Of a DNA stretch of 11,069 nucleotides, positions 1-5,938 are shown in pieces. Position numbers and translations under genes: made by a program. Position 1 is the first letter of the stretch. Each line of letters begins with the position of its first letter. A model generated the notes under the pieces. That model saw nothing but the letters and a program-made list of their open reading frames with translations. It searched no databases and was not told the DNA's origin. The stretch spans positions 1-11,069 of the forward strand of contig JARFRT010000594.1 in NCBI GenBank assembly GCA_029287105.1, given 5' to 3'. The stretch is from Akkermansiaceae bacterium (GTDB lineage Bacteria; Verrucomicrobiota; Verrucomicrobiia; Verrucomicrobiales; Akkermansiaceae).

Positions 1-260
1 CCGGGTAGGTATTCCACGGCGAACGCGGTCTCATCGGGTGCGAGCGTCAGGGTGTCGCTGGCGGTTTCAACCTGAGGCTCGGAGAGGATCAGGCGGGTGG
101 CCTCGGCAAATTCCCGGTCACTAAGTCCATCAACATCATAACGTTGCACGACGCGAACGGTCTCGAGATGGCTGAGGCTAAGATTTTCCCGGAGGTCGTG
201 ATGGAGTTCACGGGCCTGGGCGTTAAATTCGGTTTGTTTTTCGACAAAAACTCGGTTCAT
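1..260 (-). CDS. purL: Phosphoribosylformylglycinamidine synthase (FGAM synthase), N-terminal fragment, runs off the window
   Basis: The minus strand from ATG at 260-258 stays open to the window edge, giving 86 full codons. The start reads MNRVFVEKQTEF, followed by RELHHDLRENL, then VRVVQRYDVDGLSDREF, ILSEPQVET and FAVEYLP. This order matches, from memory, the start of the long single-chain FGAM synthases of the Firmicutes type (clade III), where a VEK...DLRE...NRYDVEG...FSEP...FAVEYLPG series is typical. The enzyme converts FGAR, glutamine and ATP to FGAM in purine synthesis in the cytoplasm. Only the PurS-like N-terminal domain is visible, so the synthetase and glutaminase domains must lie to the left. 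No Shine-Dalgarno sequence precedes the ATG. The gene is divergent from the HMA protein gene at 462. The call rests on pattern recall, not a search. Confidence 0.82.
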   Translation of the reverse strand, partial: MNRVFVEKQTEFNAQARELHHDLRENLSLSHLETVRVVQRYDVDGLSDREFAEATRLILSEPQVETASDTLTLAPDETAFAVEYLP

Positions 261-287
261 GAGTGCTGGTGGGCTGGAAAGGTTGGC

Positions 288-315
288 ATACTAGGTGCTG
301 ATGCTCTGTGGGCAA
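288..315 (-). promoter_or_regulatory. Possible promoter for purL
   Basis: Read on the minus strand, TTGCCC (315-310) is followed after 16 bp by TAGTAT (293-288). Each hexamer matches the sigma-70 consensus at 4 of 6 positions. It lies 28 bp before the purL ATG, in the divergent intergenic region. The match is weak, and this is only the best candidate in the gap. Confidence 0.22.
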
Positions 316-440
316 GACCAATGCGTGTGGAAATCGATGCGAAGGGTCACGATGTCTCAAAAGATCGCCTTGAAGGAATAAATTCCCGTGTTATCCATCT
401 AAGATCTGTAGGCTGATACGACGATGCCTCATTAACTGAC

Positions 441-451
441 CAACCAACTAC
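441..451 (+). repeat. Leader motif CAACCAACTAC, copy 1
   Basis: This 11-mer ends 10 bp before the ATG of the HMA-domain protein gene. An identical copy sits at 1221-1231, 13 bp before the ATG of the cysteine-rich lipoprotein gene. Neither gene has a Shine-Dalgarno sequence, so the motif occupies the place where one would be. Shared regulation or a translation-initiation context is inferred, not shown. Confidence 0.5.
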
Positions 452-461
452 AAAAACGATA

Positions 462-1052
462 ATGAAAACGATGATTAAATTCCTGACTGGTGCCATTCTT
501 TTGGGGTTCGCCCCCATTGCCCTTGCCGAAGCTCCTTCCGACTGCAGTCGCAAGAAGTGCGCCACCCCAACGAAGGCCGGCTGTGCCAAGGCCTGCAAGT
601 CTGACAAGTGCGATGATCCGGCCGCCAAAGCGTCCCAAGGGCTCGCGAAGGCCTATTATATGGTCAGTGGCATGACCTGTGACGGGTGCACGGGAGCTGT
701 CAGCAAGAAGTTGGCCGCCATCGACGGCGTCACCGTTAAAAAAGTCTGCCACGAGTCGGGCTGTGCCGTCGTCAACTACGATCCGAACAAGGTCCGGAAA
801 GAGGCCATTGCGGCTGCCATCAACCAGGGGAAATTCAAGGTTACTGGCGAGCGTGTCTGCGTCTCAGTCGAGGGGATGACCTGCGGTAAGTGCTCTAAAA
901 AGCTCACCACCGCCCTCAATGCCGTCGACGGGGTCACGGTCAAAGGCGTTTGTCACAAGAGCGGCAAGGCTGTGGTTGATATTGATTGCGCCAAGAGCTG
1001 TCGCAGTACCGTGGTCAAGACCATCACCGCGACCGGTTTCAAGGCCGAGTAG
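462..1052 (+). CDS. Exported tandem HMA-domain heavy-metal-binding protein, cysteine-rich
   Basis: The 196-residue product has a signal peptide (positively charged start, hydrophobic residues 7-21, cleavage likely after ALA at 20-22). A short cysteine-rich segment follows, with Cys at 28, 33, 41, 45 and 50. Two heavy-metal-associated (HMA) domains come next: GMTCDGC at 70-76 (metal Cys 73 and 76) and GMTCGKC at 138-144 (Cys 141 and 144). Both keep the beta-alpha-beta pattern of MerP, CopZ and ATPase metal domains. Each domain also carries VCHxSG in the following beta hairpin (95-100 and 163-168), which the usual HMA fold does not have. More Cys are at 101, 133, 176 and 180. A role in periplasmic binding or passing on of Cu, Zn, Hg or similar metal is likely; no transporter gene is next to it. 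The start gives a complete signal peptide, and no Shine-Dalgarno sequence is present. The next gene encodes another cysteine-rich exported protein that shares the string AGCAKAC. Confidence 0.8.
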   Translation: MKTMIKFLTGAILLGFAPIALAEAPSDCSRKKCATPTKAGCAKACKSDKCDDPAAKASQGLAKAYYMVSGMTCDGCTGAVSKKLAAIDGVTVKKVCHESGCAVVNYDPNKVRKEAIAAAINQGKFKVTGERVCVSVEGMTCGKCSKKLTTALNAVDGVTVKGVCHKSGKAVVDIDCAKSCRSTVVKTITATGFKAE

Positions 1053-1099
1053 ACTATTCGTGTGAGCTTTCGATAACAAGGGAAGGCTTTCTCTGCGTT

Positions 1100-1141
1100 G
1101 CCGTCCGGTGTGCATGCATGCGCGCCCGGCGGCTTTTTTTT
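1100..1141 (+). terminator. Intrinsic terminator after the HMA-protein gene
   Basis: Arms 1100-1113 and 1120-1133 pair over 14 bp, including three G-T wobbles. They enclose a 6-nt ATGCAT loop and are followed by eight T (1134-1141). The hairpin lies about 50 bp after the stop codon and separates this gene from the next, which therefore needs its own promoter. Confidence 0.88.
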
Positions 1142-1167
1142 GATCAAAATAAATATCGCGGAATAAT
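1140..1167 (+). promoter_or_regulatory. Possible promoter for the cysteine-rich lipoprotein gene
   Basis: TTGATC (1140-1145; 4 of 6 to TTGACA), a 16-bp spacer, then AATAAT (1162-1167; 5 of 6 to TATAAT). It begins right at the T-tract of the preceding terminator and lies about 78 bp before the lipoprotein ATG, which would leave a long untranslated leader containing the CAACCAACTAC motif. Confidence 0.35.
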
Positions 1168-1220
1168 CCTGGCACCGTATGCTCTTAATGTTCGAGGTTG
1201 GCCGATCCTGACTAGCCCCG

Positions 1221-1231
1221 CAACCAACTAC
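1221..1231 (+). repeat. Leader motif CAACCAACTAC, copy 2
   Basis: Exact second copy of the 11-mer at 441-451, placed 13 bp before the ATG at 1245. Both copies precede genes for exported cysteine-rich proteins. Confidence 0.5.
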
Positions 1232-1244
1232 CCATAACAACCTG

Positions 1245-1463
1245 ATGAAAAAAGTAATCCAAAGCCTGTCCCTGATGTCCGTCGTTGCCCTTTCCGCATT
1301 TGCCCTGAGCTCGTGTGCCGCCAATGCCGGTGGCTGTGCTGCCGGCTGCAGCAAAACCTGTTGTGCGAAAAAAGCCTGTGCTTCGAGTTGCACCAAAACC
1401 GACTGTGCCAAGAAGAAAGCCTGCTCGGCCGGTTGCGCCAAAGCGTGCTGCGCAAAGCCGTAA
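1245..1463 (+). CDS. Small metallothionein-like cysteine-rich lipoprotein
   Basis: The product has 72 residues. A lipoprotein signal peptide (MKK start, hydrophobic core, lipobox L21-S-S-C24) predicts a 49-residue mature peptide anchored by Cys 24. It holds 12 cysteines (24, 31, 35, 39, 40, 45, 49, 54, 60, 64, 68, 69) and many lysines and alanines, with no aromatic residue after the signal. Two modules of the form C-x-A-G-C-x-K-x-C-C-A-K are visible, at 31-42 and 60-71. The density and Cys-Cys pairs resemble metallothioneins, but I do not recognise a named family. Binding of soft metals at the periplasmic face of a membrane is the natural guess; it could instead be a redox or structural surface peptide. 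The gene sits between two terminators and so is monocistronic. Its neighbour at 462 is a metal-binding HMA protein with a similar leader motif. No Shine-Dalgarno sequence is present. Confidence 0.8.
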   Translation: MKKVIQSLSLMSVVALSAFALSSCAANAGGCAAGCSKTCCAKKACASSCTKTDCAKKKACSAGCAKACCAKP

Positions 1464-1486
1464 TTAAGTCATCGATCCAATCATCG

Positions 1487-1524
1487 CGCCCGGTGTCTCC
1501 GCTGAGATTCATCGGGCGTTTTTT
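1487..1524 (+). terminator. Intrinsic terminator after the cysteine-rich lipoprotein gene
   Basis: Arms 1487-1495 and 1510-1518 pair over 9 bp, with one G-T wobble. An inner TCTC/GAGA stem follows, and the hairpin ends in six T (1519-1524) within a T-rich run. It starts 23 bp after the stop codon. An upstream in-frame ATG for ribF at 1528 lies immediately after it and is therefore an unlikely start. Confidence 0.85.
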
Positions 1525-1575
1525 GTTTTGTTCTTTCCAATTTTCCGTGTTGGCGCGATGAACTCGGGCAAGAAC

Positions 1576-2514
1576 ATGGTGCGGATTATTGAAAGCCTGA
1601 ACGAAATGAAGACAATTACCCGGCCACTCCATCTGGCTTTGGGAGTTTTTGATGGTGTGCATATCGGGCACCAGACGGTCATTCGCTCGGTGGTGGCCGC
1701 GGCGAAAGCTGACGGCGGTGTCGCCGGAGTGTTAACCTTCGACCCCCATCCCATCCAGGTGTTGGCACCCCAGCTGGCACCCAAAAGAATTCTTGCATCG
1801 CTCAATCACAAAAGGGAACTGTTGGAAACACTGGGTGTGGATGTGATGGTTGTCATCCCATTTACCCGGGAATTCGCCGAGGAAGAGGCGGAGGAGTTTC
1901 TCGACAAACTCCTCGCAGCGAGCCCCAGCCTGAAGACGATCGCGATTGGTGAAGACTGGAAGTTCGGTAAGCAACGGCGCGGAAATGTTGCGCTGCTTGA
2001 GAAGTTCGGCGCTGCGCATCACATTCACATCAATACCCATGGCGCAGTTATGTTGGGTGGAGAGCGGGTCAGCAGCACCCGTATCCGGCAGGCGATCCGC
2101 GATGGCAACATGCCGGCCGCCGCCGCCATGCTGGGTCGGGAATACACCGTGCTTGGCACCGTCATCAAGGGACGTCAACTCGGACGCACGCTCGGGTTTC
2201 CGACGGCCAACCTGCGGGTGCGTAATGAACAACTTCCCAACGACGGCGTGTGGGCGGTCGAGGTGACCTTGGGAAATGGTGAGGTGTATTGTGGGGCCGG
2301 AAATCTGGGTGTGCGCCCGACGGTCGAGGGCGCTACGGGCCAACGCATGTTGGAAGTACATCTGCTCGACTACACGGGGGATTTGTATGGAAGTGACATG
2401 GAGGTGCGCTTTATCGAGTTTGTCCGGGCTGAAAGGAAATTTGATTCTCTCGACGCGCTTCAGAATCAGATCCGTGAAGACGTCGCATCCTGCCGAAACC
2501 TCTGCACATCCTGA
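1576..2514 (+). CDS. ribF: Bifunctional riboflavin kinase / FAD synthetase
   Basis: The enzyme phosphorylates riboflavin to FMN and adenylates FMN to FAD in the cytoplasm. From the chosen start it has 312 residues, the usual RibF length. The N-terminal FMN adenylyltransferase domain shows GVFDGVHIGHQ at 23-33, TFDPHP at 54-59, IGEDWKFGKQRRGN at 124-137 and VSSTRIR at 165-171. The C-terminal riboflavin kinase domain shows GRQLGRTLGFPTANL at 199-213, including the PTAN ATP/Mg motif. In-frame ATGs at 1528 and 1558 would add residues unlike the family, and the first abuts a terminator, so the ATG at 1576, giving MVRIIESLN before the nucleotide-binding motif, is preferred. No FMN riboswitch elements were recognised in the short leader. 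The gene stands alone between the lipoprotein gene and mdh. Confidence 0.95.
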   Translation: MVRIIESLNEMKTITRPLHLALGVFDGVHIGHQTVIRSVVAAAKADGGVAGVLTFDPHPIQVLAPQLAPKRILASLNHKRELLETLGVDVMVVIPFTREFAEEEAEEFLDKLLAASPSLKTIAIGEDWKFGKQRRGNVALLEKFGAAHHIHINTHGAVMLGGERVSSTRIRQAIRDGNMPAAAAMLGREYTVLGTVIKGRQLGRTLGFPTANLRVRNEQLPNDGVWAVEVTLGNGEVYCGAGNLGVRPTVEGATGQRMLEVHLLDYTGDLYGSDMEVRFIEFVRAERKFDSLDALQNQIREDVASCRNLCTS

Positions 2515-2602
2515 TTAATAGCATCGGTGTCAGTATATCAGTTTGACCTGGGCAGTTGGCTATGGCAAGTCGTGTGCGACTCGAATCATTACCCACTAAA
2601 TT

Positions 2603-3586
2603 ATGAAATCACCCATCACTGTTTCTGTTACAGGTGCAGCCTGTCAAATCGTTTATGCCATTATCTTCCGTATCGCATCCGGTGCCATGTTTGTCCCCGA
2701 TCAACCCGTCAACCTTCGCTTGATTGAGATCGAGCCAGGAATGAAGGCCCTTCAGGGGGTCATTATGGAACTCGACGACTGCGCCTTCCCGCTGCTCAAC
2801 GAGATCACGGCCACCAGCGACCTCGACGTAGGTTTCAAGGGCGCCAACTGGGCACTGCTCGTCGGTTCCGTGCCACGTGGCCCGGGAATGGAGCGTGGTG
2901 ACCTGCTTAAAGTCAACGGCGGCATCTTCACCGGCCAAGGCAAAGCCATCGCAGCCAATGCCGCTGATGATGTCCGCGTGCTTGTCGTCGGAAACCCATG
3001 CAACACCAACGCACTGATCGCCATGAACAATGCCGACGGCGTACCCAACGATCGATTTTTTGCCATGACTCGCCTCGACGAGAACCGCGCCAAGTCGCAG
3101 CTCGCCGCCAAGGCGGGTGTGCACTGCAGCGACGTGACCAACATGTGCATCTGGGGGAACCACTCCGCCACCCAGTATCCTGACTACACCAACGCCAAGA
3201 TCAAAGGCCAGCCAGTTACCGCCGCCATCTCCGACCCGGAGTGGCTCCAAGGTGAGTTCATCAAGACCGTGCAGCAGCGTGGTGCCGCGATCATCGCAGC
3301 CCGTGGTGCATCATCCGCAGCCTCTGCCGCCAATGGCGTGGTGGATACCGTGCGCAGCCTGACCACTCCTACGCCCGAGGGCGACTGGACCAGCGTCGCA
3401 GTCTGTTCAGACGGATCCTACGGCATCGACGCAGGCCTGATCGCATCCATGCCGATCAAGGTGGATGCAGACGGCCGCTGGGACGTTGTCCCGGGTGTTG
3501 AGCTCGACGCGTTCTCACGTGAGAAAGTCGACGCCACAGTGCAAGAGCTTCGCGAAGAGCGTGACGCTGTTGCCGACCTGCTCTAA
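2603..3586 (+). CDS. mdh: Malate dehydrogenase (NAD-dependent, cytosolic/Thermus-like type)
   Basis: The enzyme interconverts malate and oxaloacetate with NAD in the TCA cycle. The 327-residue protein has the family length and motifs throughout: Rossmann start, acidic NAD-specificity residue E42, MELDDCAFPLL (55-65), substrate-loop PRGPGMER (91-98), VVGNPCNTNA (128-137), catalytic D159 and R162 in MTRLDENRA, catalytic H187 in IWGNHSATQYP, and VQQRGAAII and GASSAASAAN further on. The odd part is the nucleotide loop. Residues 10-17 read TGAACQIV, where the family normally has TGAAGQIG, so the second and third glycines are Cys 14 and Val 17. Residue 31 is Val in MFVPDQPV, where I expect Gly. Each change needs one G-to-T transversion. 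The reading frame is otherwise intact. The ATG is not preceded by a Shine-Dalgarno sequence. A strong terminator follows. Confidence 0.93.
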   Translation: MKSPITVSVTGAACQIVYAIIFRIASGAMFVPDQPVNLRLIEIEPGMKALQGVIMELDDCAFPLLNEITATSDLDVGFKGANWALLVGSVPRGPGMERGDLLKVNGGIFTGQGKAIAANAADDVRVLVVGNPCNTNALIAMNNADGVPNDRFFAMTRLDENRAKSQLAAKAGVHCSDVTNMCIWGNHSATQYPDYTNAKIKGQPVTAAISDPEWLQGEFIKTVQQRGAAIIAARGASSAASAANGVVDTVRSLTTPTPEGDWTSVAVCSDGSYGIDAGLIASMPIKVDADGRWDVVPGVELDAFSREKVDATVQELREERDAVADLL

Positions 3587-3610
3587 TCGAAATTAGAAAC
3601 CAATCAACCA

Positions 3611-3649
3611 CGCGGGGTTTGCCACAGTTGGCGAGCCCCGCGTTTTTTT
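3611..3649 (+). terminator. Intrinsic terminator after mdh
   Basis: Arms 3611-3624 and 3629-3642 pair over 14 bp, with two G-T wobbles. They enclose a CAGT tetraloop and are followed by seven T (3643-3649). It lies between the convergent mdh and ferredoxin genes. On the minus strand the hairpin is not followed by a clear T-run, so it serves mainly mdh. Confidence 0.92.
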
Positions 3650-3664
3650 ATGGGGGGGCAGTGG

Positions 3665-3886
3665 CTATTGATCAATGTGAATGATATCCACCGGGCAGCC
3701 TTCCTCGCATTGTTTCAAATCCTCCAGATCCTCATCGAAGCCCACGGCGACCTGGAAGCCCCCTTGCTCGGAGGAGTTGAGAAGCTGGGCCAAGCCCTCA
3801 TCGTCCATTTGGAAGTAATGCGGCGCGGTATCGGCGCAGAGGCGGCAACCGACGCACTCGGGTTTTTTATGACGGATGCGGATCAT
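3665..3886 (-). CDS. Small single-cluster [4Fe-4S] ferredoxin
   Basis: The 73-residue protein has the one-cluster ferredoxin pattern: C11-x2-C14-x2-C17 near the start and C64-P65 near the end, with an acidic middle. An extra Cys at 60 lies in CEEGCP. The position after C17 that is usually Cys-Pro in two-cluster ferredoxins is Ala-Pro, which supports a single cluster. Similar proteins of Thermotoga and Bacillus carry low-potential electrons in the cytoplasm. The gene begins 21 bp after the stop codon of the U32-family gene on the same strand, so the two are probably co-transcribed, and it may reduce or supply electrons to that Fe-S enzyme. The start is the only ATG ahead of the cysteine motif, and no Shine-Dalgarno sequence is seen. 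Confidence 0.87.
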   Translation of the reverse strand: MIRIRHKKPECVGCRLCADTAPHYFQMDDEGLAQLLNSSEQGGFQVAVGFDEDLEDLKQCEEGCPVDIIHIDQ

Positions 3887-3907
3887 CGTGTGGCGGGTGA
3901 CAGGCTG

Positions 3908-5176
3908 TCAGGCGTCAACCACTTTGTAGAGTTTGTCGTTCACACGGATCTTGCCCTCGATGCCGAGTGTTAGTGTCTGGCCATTTTTGCAATCATCAGC
4001 AACGACCATCGTGCCATCGTCTTGGAGAATGCGCATCTCCCCGACCTTGGCTTCCACCACTCCGGTTGTTTCGCCAATGACGAGGATGTCATCACCCACC
4101 GACAAGGTGGTCGCCGAGGAACGAACCTCGATGACACCCGCCTTGCGGTAGGCGTGGGCGACGTTGCCAACGAGCACCTTGCGCCGCTTTGACTTGTTTC
4201 CGTAGTCAGCTGACCAGCCTTGTTCCCGTCCCAGGTAATAGCCGCTGGACAGGCCGCGGTTGTAAACGCTTTCCAGCTGCGGGGAGAGCGTTTTGACAAA
4301 CTGCTTGTCAAAGGTGCCTGCGTGCACGGCATCGATGGCCTTGCGGTATGATCTCACAACGGTAGCCACATATTCAGGGCTGCGGCCACGGCCTTCGATT
4401 TTGAGCACCTTGATGCCAGCCTCGAGAAACTTATCCATGAAATCGAGTGTGGCGATGTCATTCGGGCTCATCACGAAGTTGTTATCGATTTTGAGTTGTT
4501 GGCCGGTTTCGGCATCGGTGACCAGATATTCCTTGCGGCAGTTCTGCTCGCAGGCACCGCGGTTCGCCGATGCGTTGGAGGTGAACAGGCTCATGCCGCA
4601 GCGACCTGACACCGCGATACAAAGGGCGCCGTGGGCGAATGCCTCGATTTCCATTTCCCGGCCGTCTCGGCCGACCAGACCTTCCTGTTTGATCTTGTCG
4701 TAAATCGACCGGATCATCTTGAGGTTCAGCTCGCGTGCCAGCACGACGCGATCGCAGTAGGGGGCGTAGAATTGCACCGCTTCGTAGTTTGAGAGGGATA
4801 GCTGTGTCGACAGATGCACCTCCAGTCCGATCTCGTTGGCCATCTGCACGGCGGCCATGTCGGAGAGGATGACGCCGTCGACCTTTTCCTCCGCGGCCGT
4901 TTCGAGCATTTTCCGGCAGATTTTCAGGTCGTGTTCATAGAGCAGGGTGTTCAGGGTGAGATACCCCTTCACTCCACCCTCGTGCAGGCGGTGCATGATT
5001 TCCTTCAGGTCGGGCACATTGAACGAGCGCCGCGCCCGTGCGCGCATGTTGAGTTGGGCGAGGCCGAAATAGACGGCATCCGCGCCGTGGTCGACGGCTG
5101 CCTGCAATGAGGGAAAACAGCCGGCAGGTGCGAGCAGTTCGGTTTCCTGGAATGGGTGTTTCGGGGAATCGGGCAC
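3908..5176 (-). CDS. U32 peptidase-family Fe-S protein, probable TrhP/RlhA-type RNA hydroxylation enzyme
   Basis: The 422-residue protein opens with ELLAPAG (13-19) and GADAVYFG (31-38). It carries the U32 signature E178-x-F-x2-G-A-L-C-x6-C-x2-S196, and C186, C193, C209 and C213 form the C-x6-C-x15-C-x3-C set. KVLKIEGRGRSPEY follows, with a C-terminal beta-rich domain from about residue 330. Although named peptidases, characterised relatives (TrhP/YegQ, RlhA, UbiU/UbiV) hydroxylate tRNA, 23S rRNA or ubiquinone precursors using an Fe-S cluster and often prephenate. The order of motifs is closest, from memory, to TrhP, which makes 5-hydroxyuridine at tRNA position 34. The start is GTG, 12 residues before the conserved ELLAPAG; no ATG is available before residue 44. 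A ferredoxin gene follows in the same unit. The exact RNA substrate cannot be read from sequence. Confidence 0.88.
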   Translation of the reverse strand: MPDSPKHPFQETELLAPAGCFPSLQAAVDHGADAVYFGLAQLNMRARARRSFNVPDLKEIMHRLHEGGVKGYLTLNTLLYEHDLKICRKMLETAAEEKVDGVILSDMAAVQMANEIGLEVHLSTQLSLSNYEAVQFYAPYCDRVVLARELNLKMIRSIYDKIKQEGLVGRDGREMEIEAFAHGALCIAVSGRCGMSLFTSNASANRGACEQNCRKEYLVTDAETGQQLKIDNNFVMSPNDIATLDFMDKFLEAGIKVLKIEGRGRSPEYVATVVRSYRKAIDAVHAGTFDKQFVKTLSPQLESVYNRGLSSGYYLGREQGWSADYGNKSKRRKVLVGNVAHAYRKAGVIEVRSSATTLSVGDDILVIGETTGVVEAKVGEMRILQDDGTMVVADDCKNGQTLTLGIEGKIRVNDKLYKVVDA

Positions 5177-5215
5177 GTCAGTAGTGATGAGGGTGGTCGT
5201 TGCGTGAGCCTGGAT

Positions 5216-5239
5216 GGCATCGCCTGCCGGGGCGATGCC
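5216..5239. repeat. Perfect 9-bp inverted repeat in the divergent U32/ompH intergenic region
   Basis: GGCATCGCC (5216-5224) and GGCGATGCC (5231-5239) are exact reverse complements around a TGCCGG loop. No T-run follows on either strand, so it is not an intrinsic terminator. It lies 40 bp before the U32 start codon and about 100 bp before ompH, so it could be a leader hairpin of the U32 transcript or an operator for one or both genes. Confidence 0.5.
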
Positions 5240-5339
5240 GACCGTGCTAGGGAATTAGGGCCCGTCTGGAAAGCACATTGTGCCAGAGATTACCGCATAA
5301 TGCTTGCTTACTCATGCCAATAAACGTATCAATTTGCCC

Positions 5340-5915
5340 ATGAAGATCGCCTGTTTACTCGTTATGGTCGTGGCATTGGCTGGGAATATCTCCCGTGCGG
5401 ACGAAATGAGCGTTGCCACCGTGGATGTGCGTGAAGTTTTCGAAGCGTGGGAATATTCGATCGATTCCCAGAAAAAGATCGAAGAAAACAAGGAGTCGCT
5501 GGAGAGGGAGAACAACGACCGCCTGGCGGTGATCAATCAATACCAGATGGAGCGCAGTAAGCTGCATCAGAATTATACGGAGAACCAGGGGAGCATGAGC
5601 GATGCCGATAAAAAGAAAATGGACGCACGATTCCGCAGTCTCGGCAGGGATGCCATGGCGCTTGAGCAGGATCGTCGTGATTTCTTCGAAAAAGGACAAC
5701 AGGCGCTGGCCAACGAGGTTGCCACTGAGGTCAAACTCATTCTGGATCGTATCAATGAGATGATCCAGACCTACGCACTTGAAAAAAAGTTTCATATGGT
5801 TGTCGAGGCGGGCGGGCACACAACGCGTAACCTGCCCCTCTTCGTCCATCTCGAAGGCGCCGTGGACATCACGGATGAAATCATCAAGCGCCTCAACGAG
5901 ACTCAGGGCAACTGA
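5340..5915 (+). CDS. skp: OmpH/Skp-family periplasmic chaperone
   Basis: The 191-residue product begins with a signal peptide (MKIACLLVMVVALAG, cleavage probably after SRA at 18-20). The mature part starts with the family-typical ATVDVREVFEAW. A long, charged, alpha-helical segment rich in Glu, Lys, Asp and Gln (about 35-150) forms the coiled-coil arms of Skp. The end (KKFHMVVEAGG...VDITDEIIKRLN) matches the final beta strand and helix of the family. Skp binds unfolded outer-membrane proteins in the periplasm. The gene lies 23 bp before lpxD, the order seen in many Gram-negative bacteria (bamA-skp-lpxD), although bamA is absent here. An upstream in-frame TTG at 5304 would extend the signal peptide unnaturally. 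A lone TATAAT-like element, CATAAT, lies at 5296-5301 without a clear -35 box. Confidence 0.87.
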   Translation: MKIACLLVMVVALAGNISRADEMSVATVDVREVFEAWEYSIDSQKKIEENKESLERENNDRLAVINQYQMERSKLHQNYTENQGSMSDADKKKMDARFRSLGRDAMALEQDRRDFFEKGQQALANEVATEVKLILDRINEMIQTYALEKKFHMVVEAGGHTTRNLPLFVHLEGAVDITDEIIKRLNETQGN

Positions 5916-5938
5916 ACCATTCCCGCACTTTTCCCGCT

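Noticed and set aside
144..416. Open 90-codon frame on the plus strand
   Set aside because: It runs antisense through the purL start, whose reading matches a known family, and its product has no recognisable features.
953..1441. Long minus-strand open frame (162 codons)
   Set aside because: It is antisense to two genes with clear signal peptides and crosses a strong terminator; its composition mirrors their repeated Cys and Lys codons.
1528..1575. N-terminal extension of ribF from the ATG at 1528
   Set aside because: It begins four bases after the terminator T-run, and its residues do not match the RibF start; the ATG at 1576 fits.
1464..1575. FMN riboswitch before ribF
   Set aside because: The gap is short, and most of it is the preceding gene's terminator; no conserved FMN-element strings were seen.
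2609..3250. Minus-strand open frame of 213 codons
   Set aside because: It is fully antisense to mdh, which is supported by conserved catalytic residues.
5267..5283. Sigma-54-like promoter before skp (TGG...TTGTGC)
   Set aside because: The GG-to-GC spacing is 12 rather than 10 bp, and the -24 element is incomplete.
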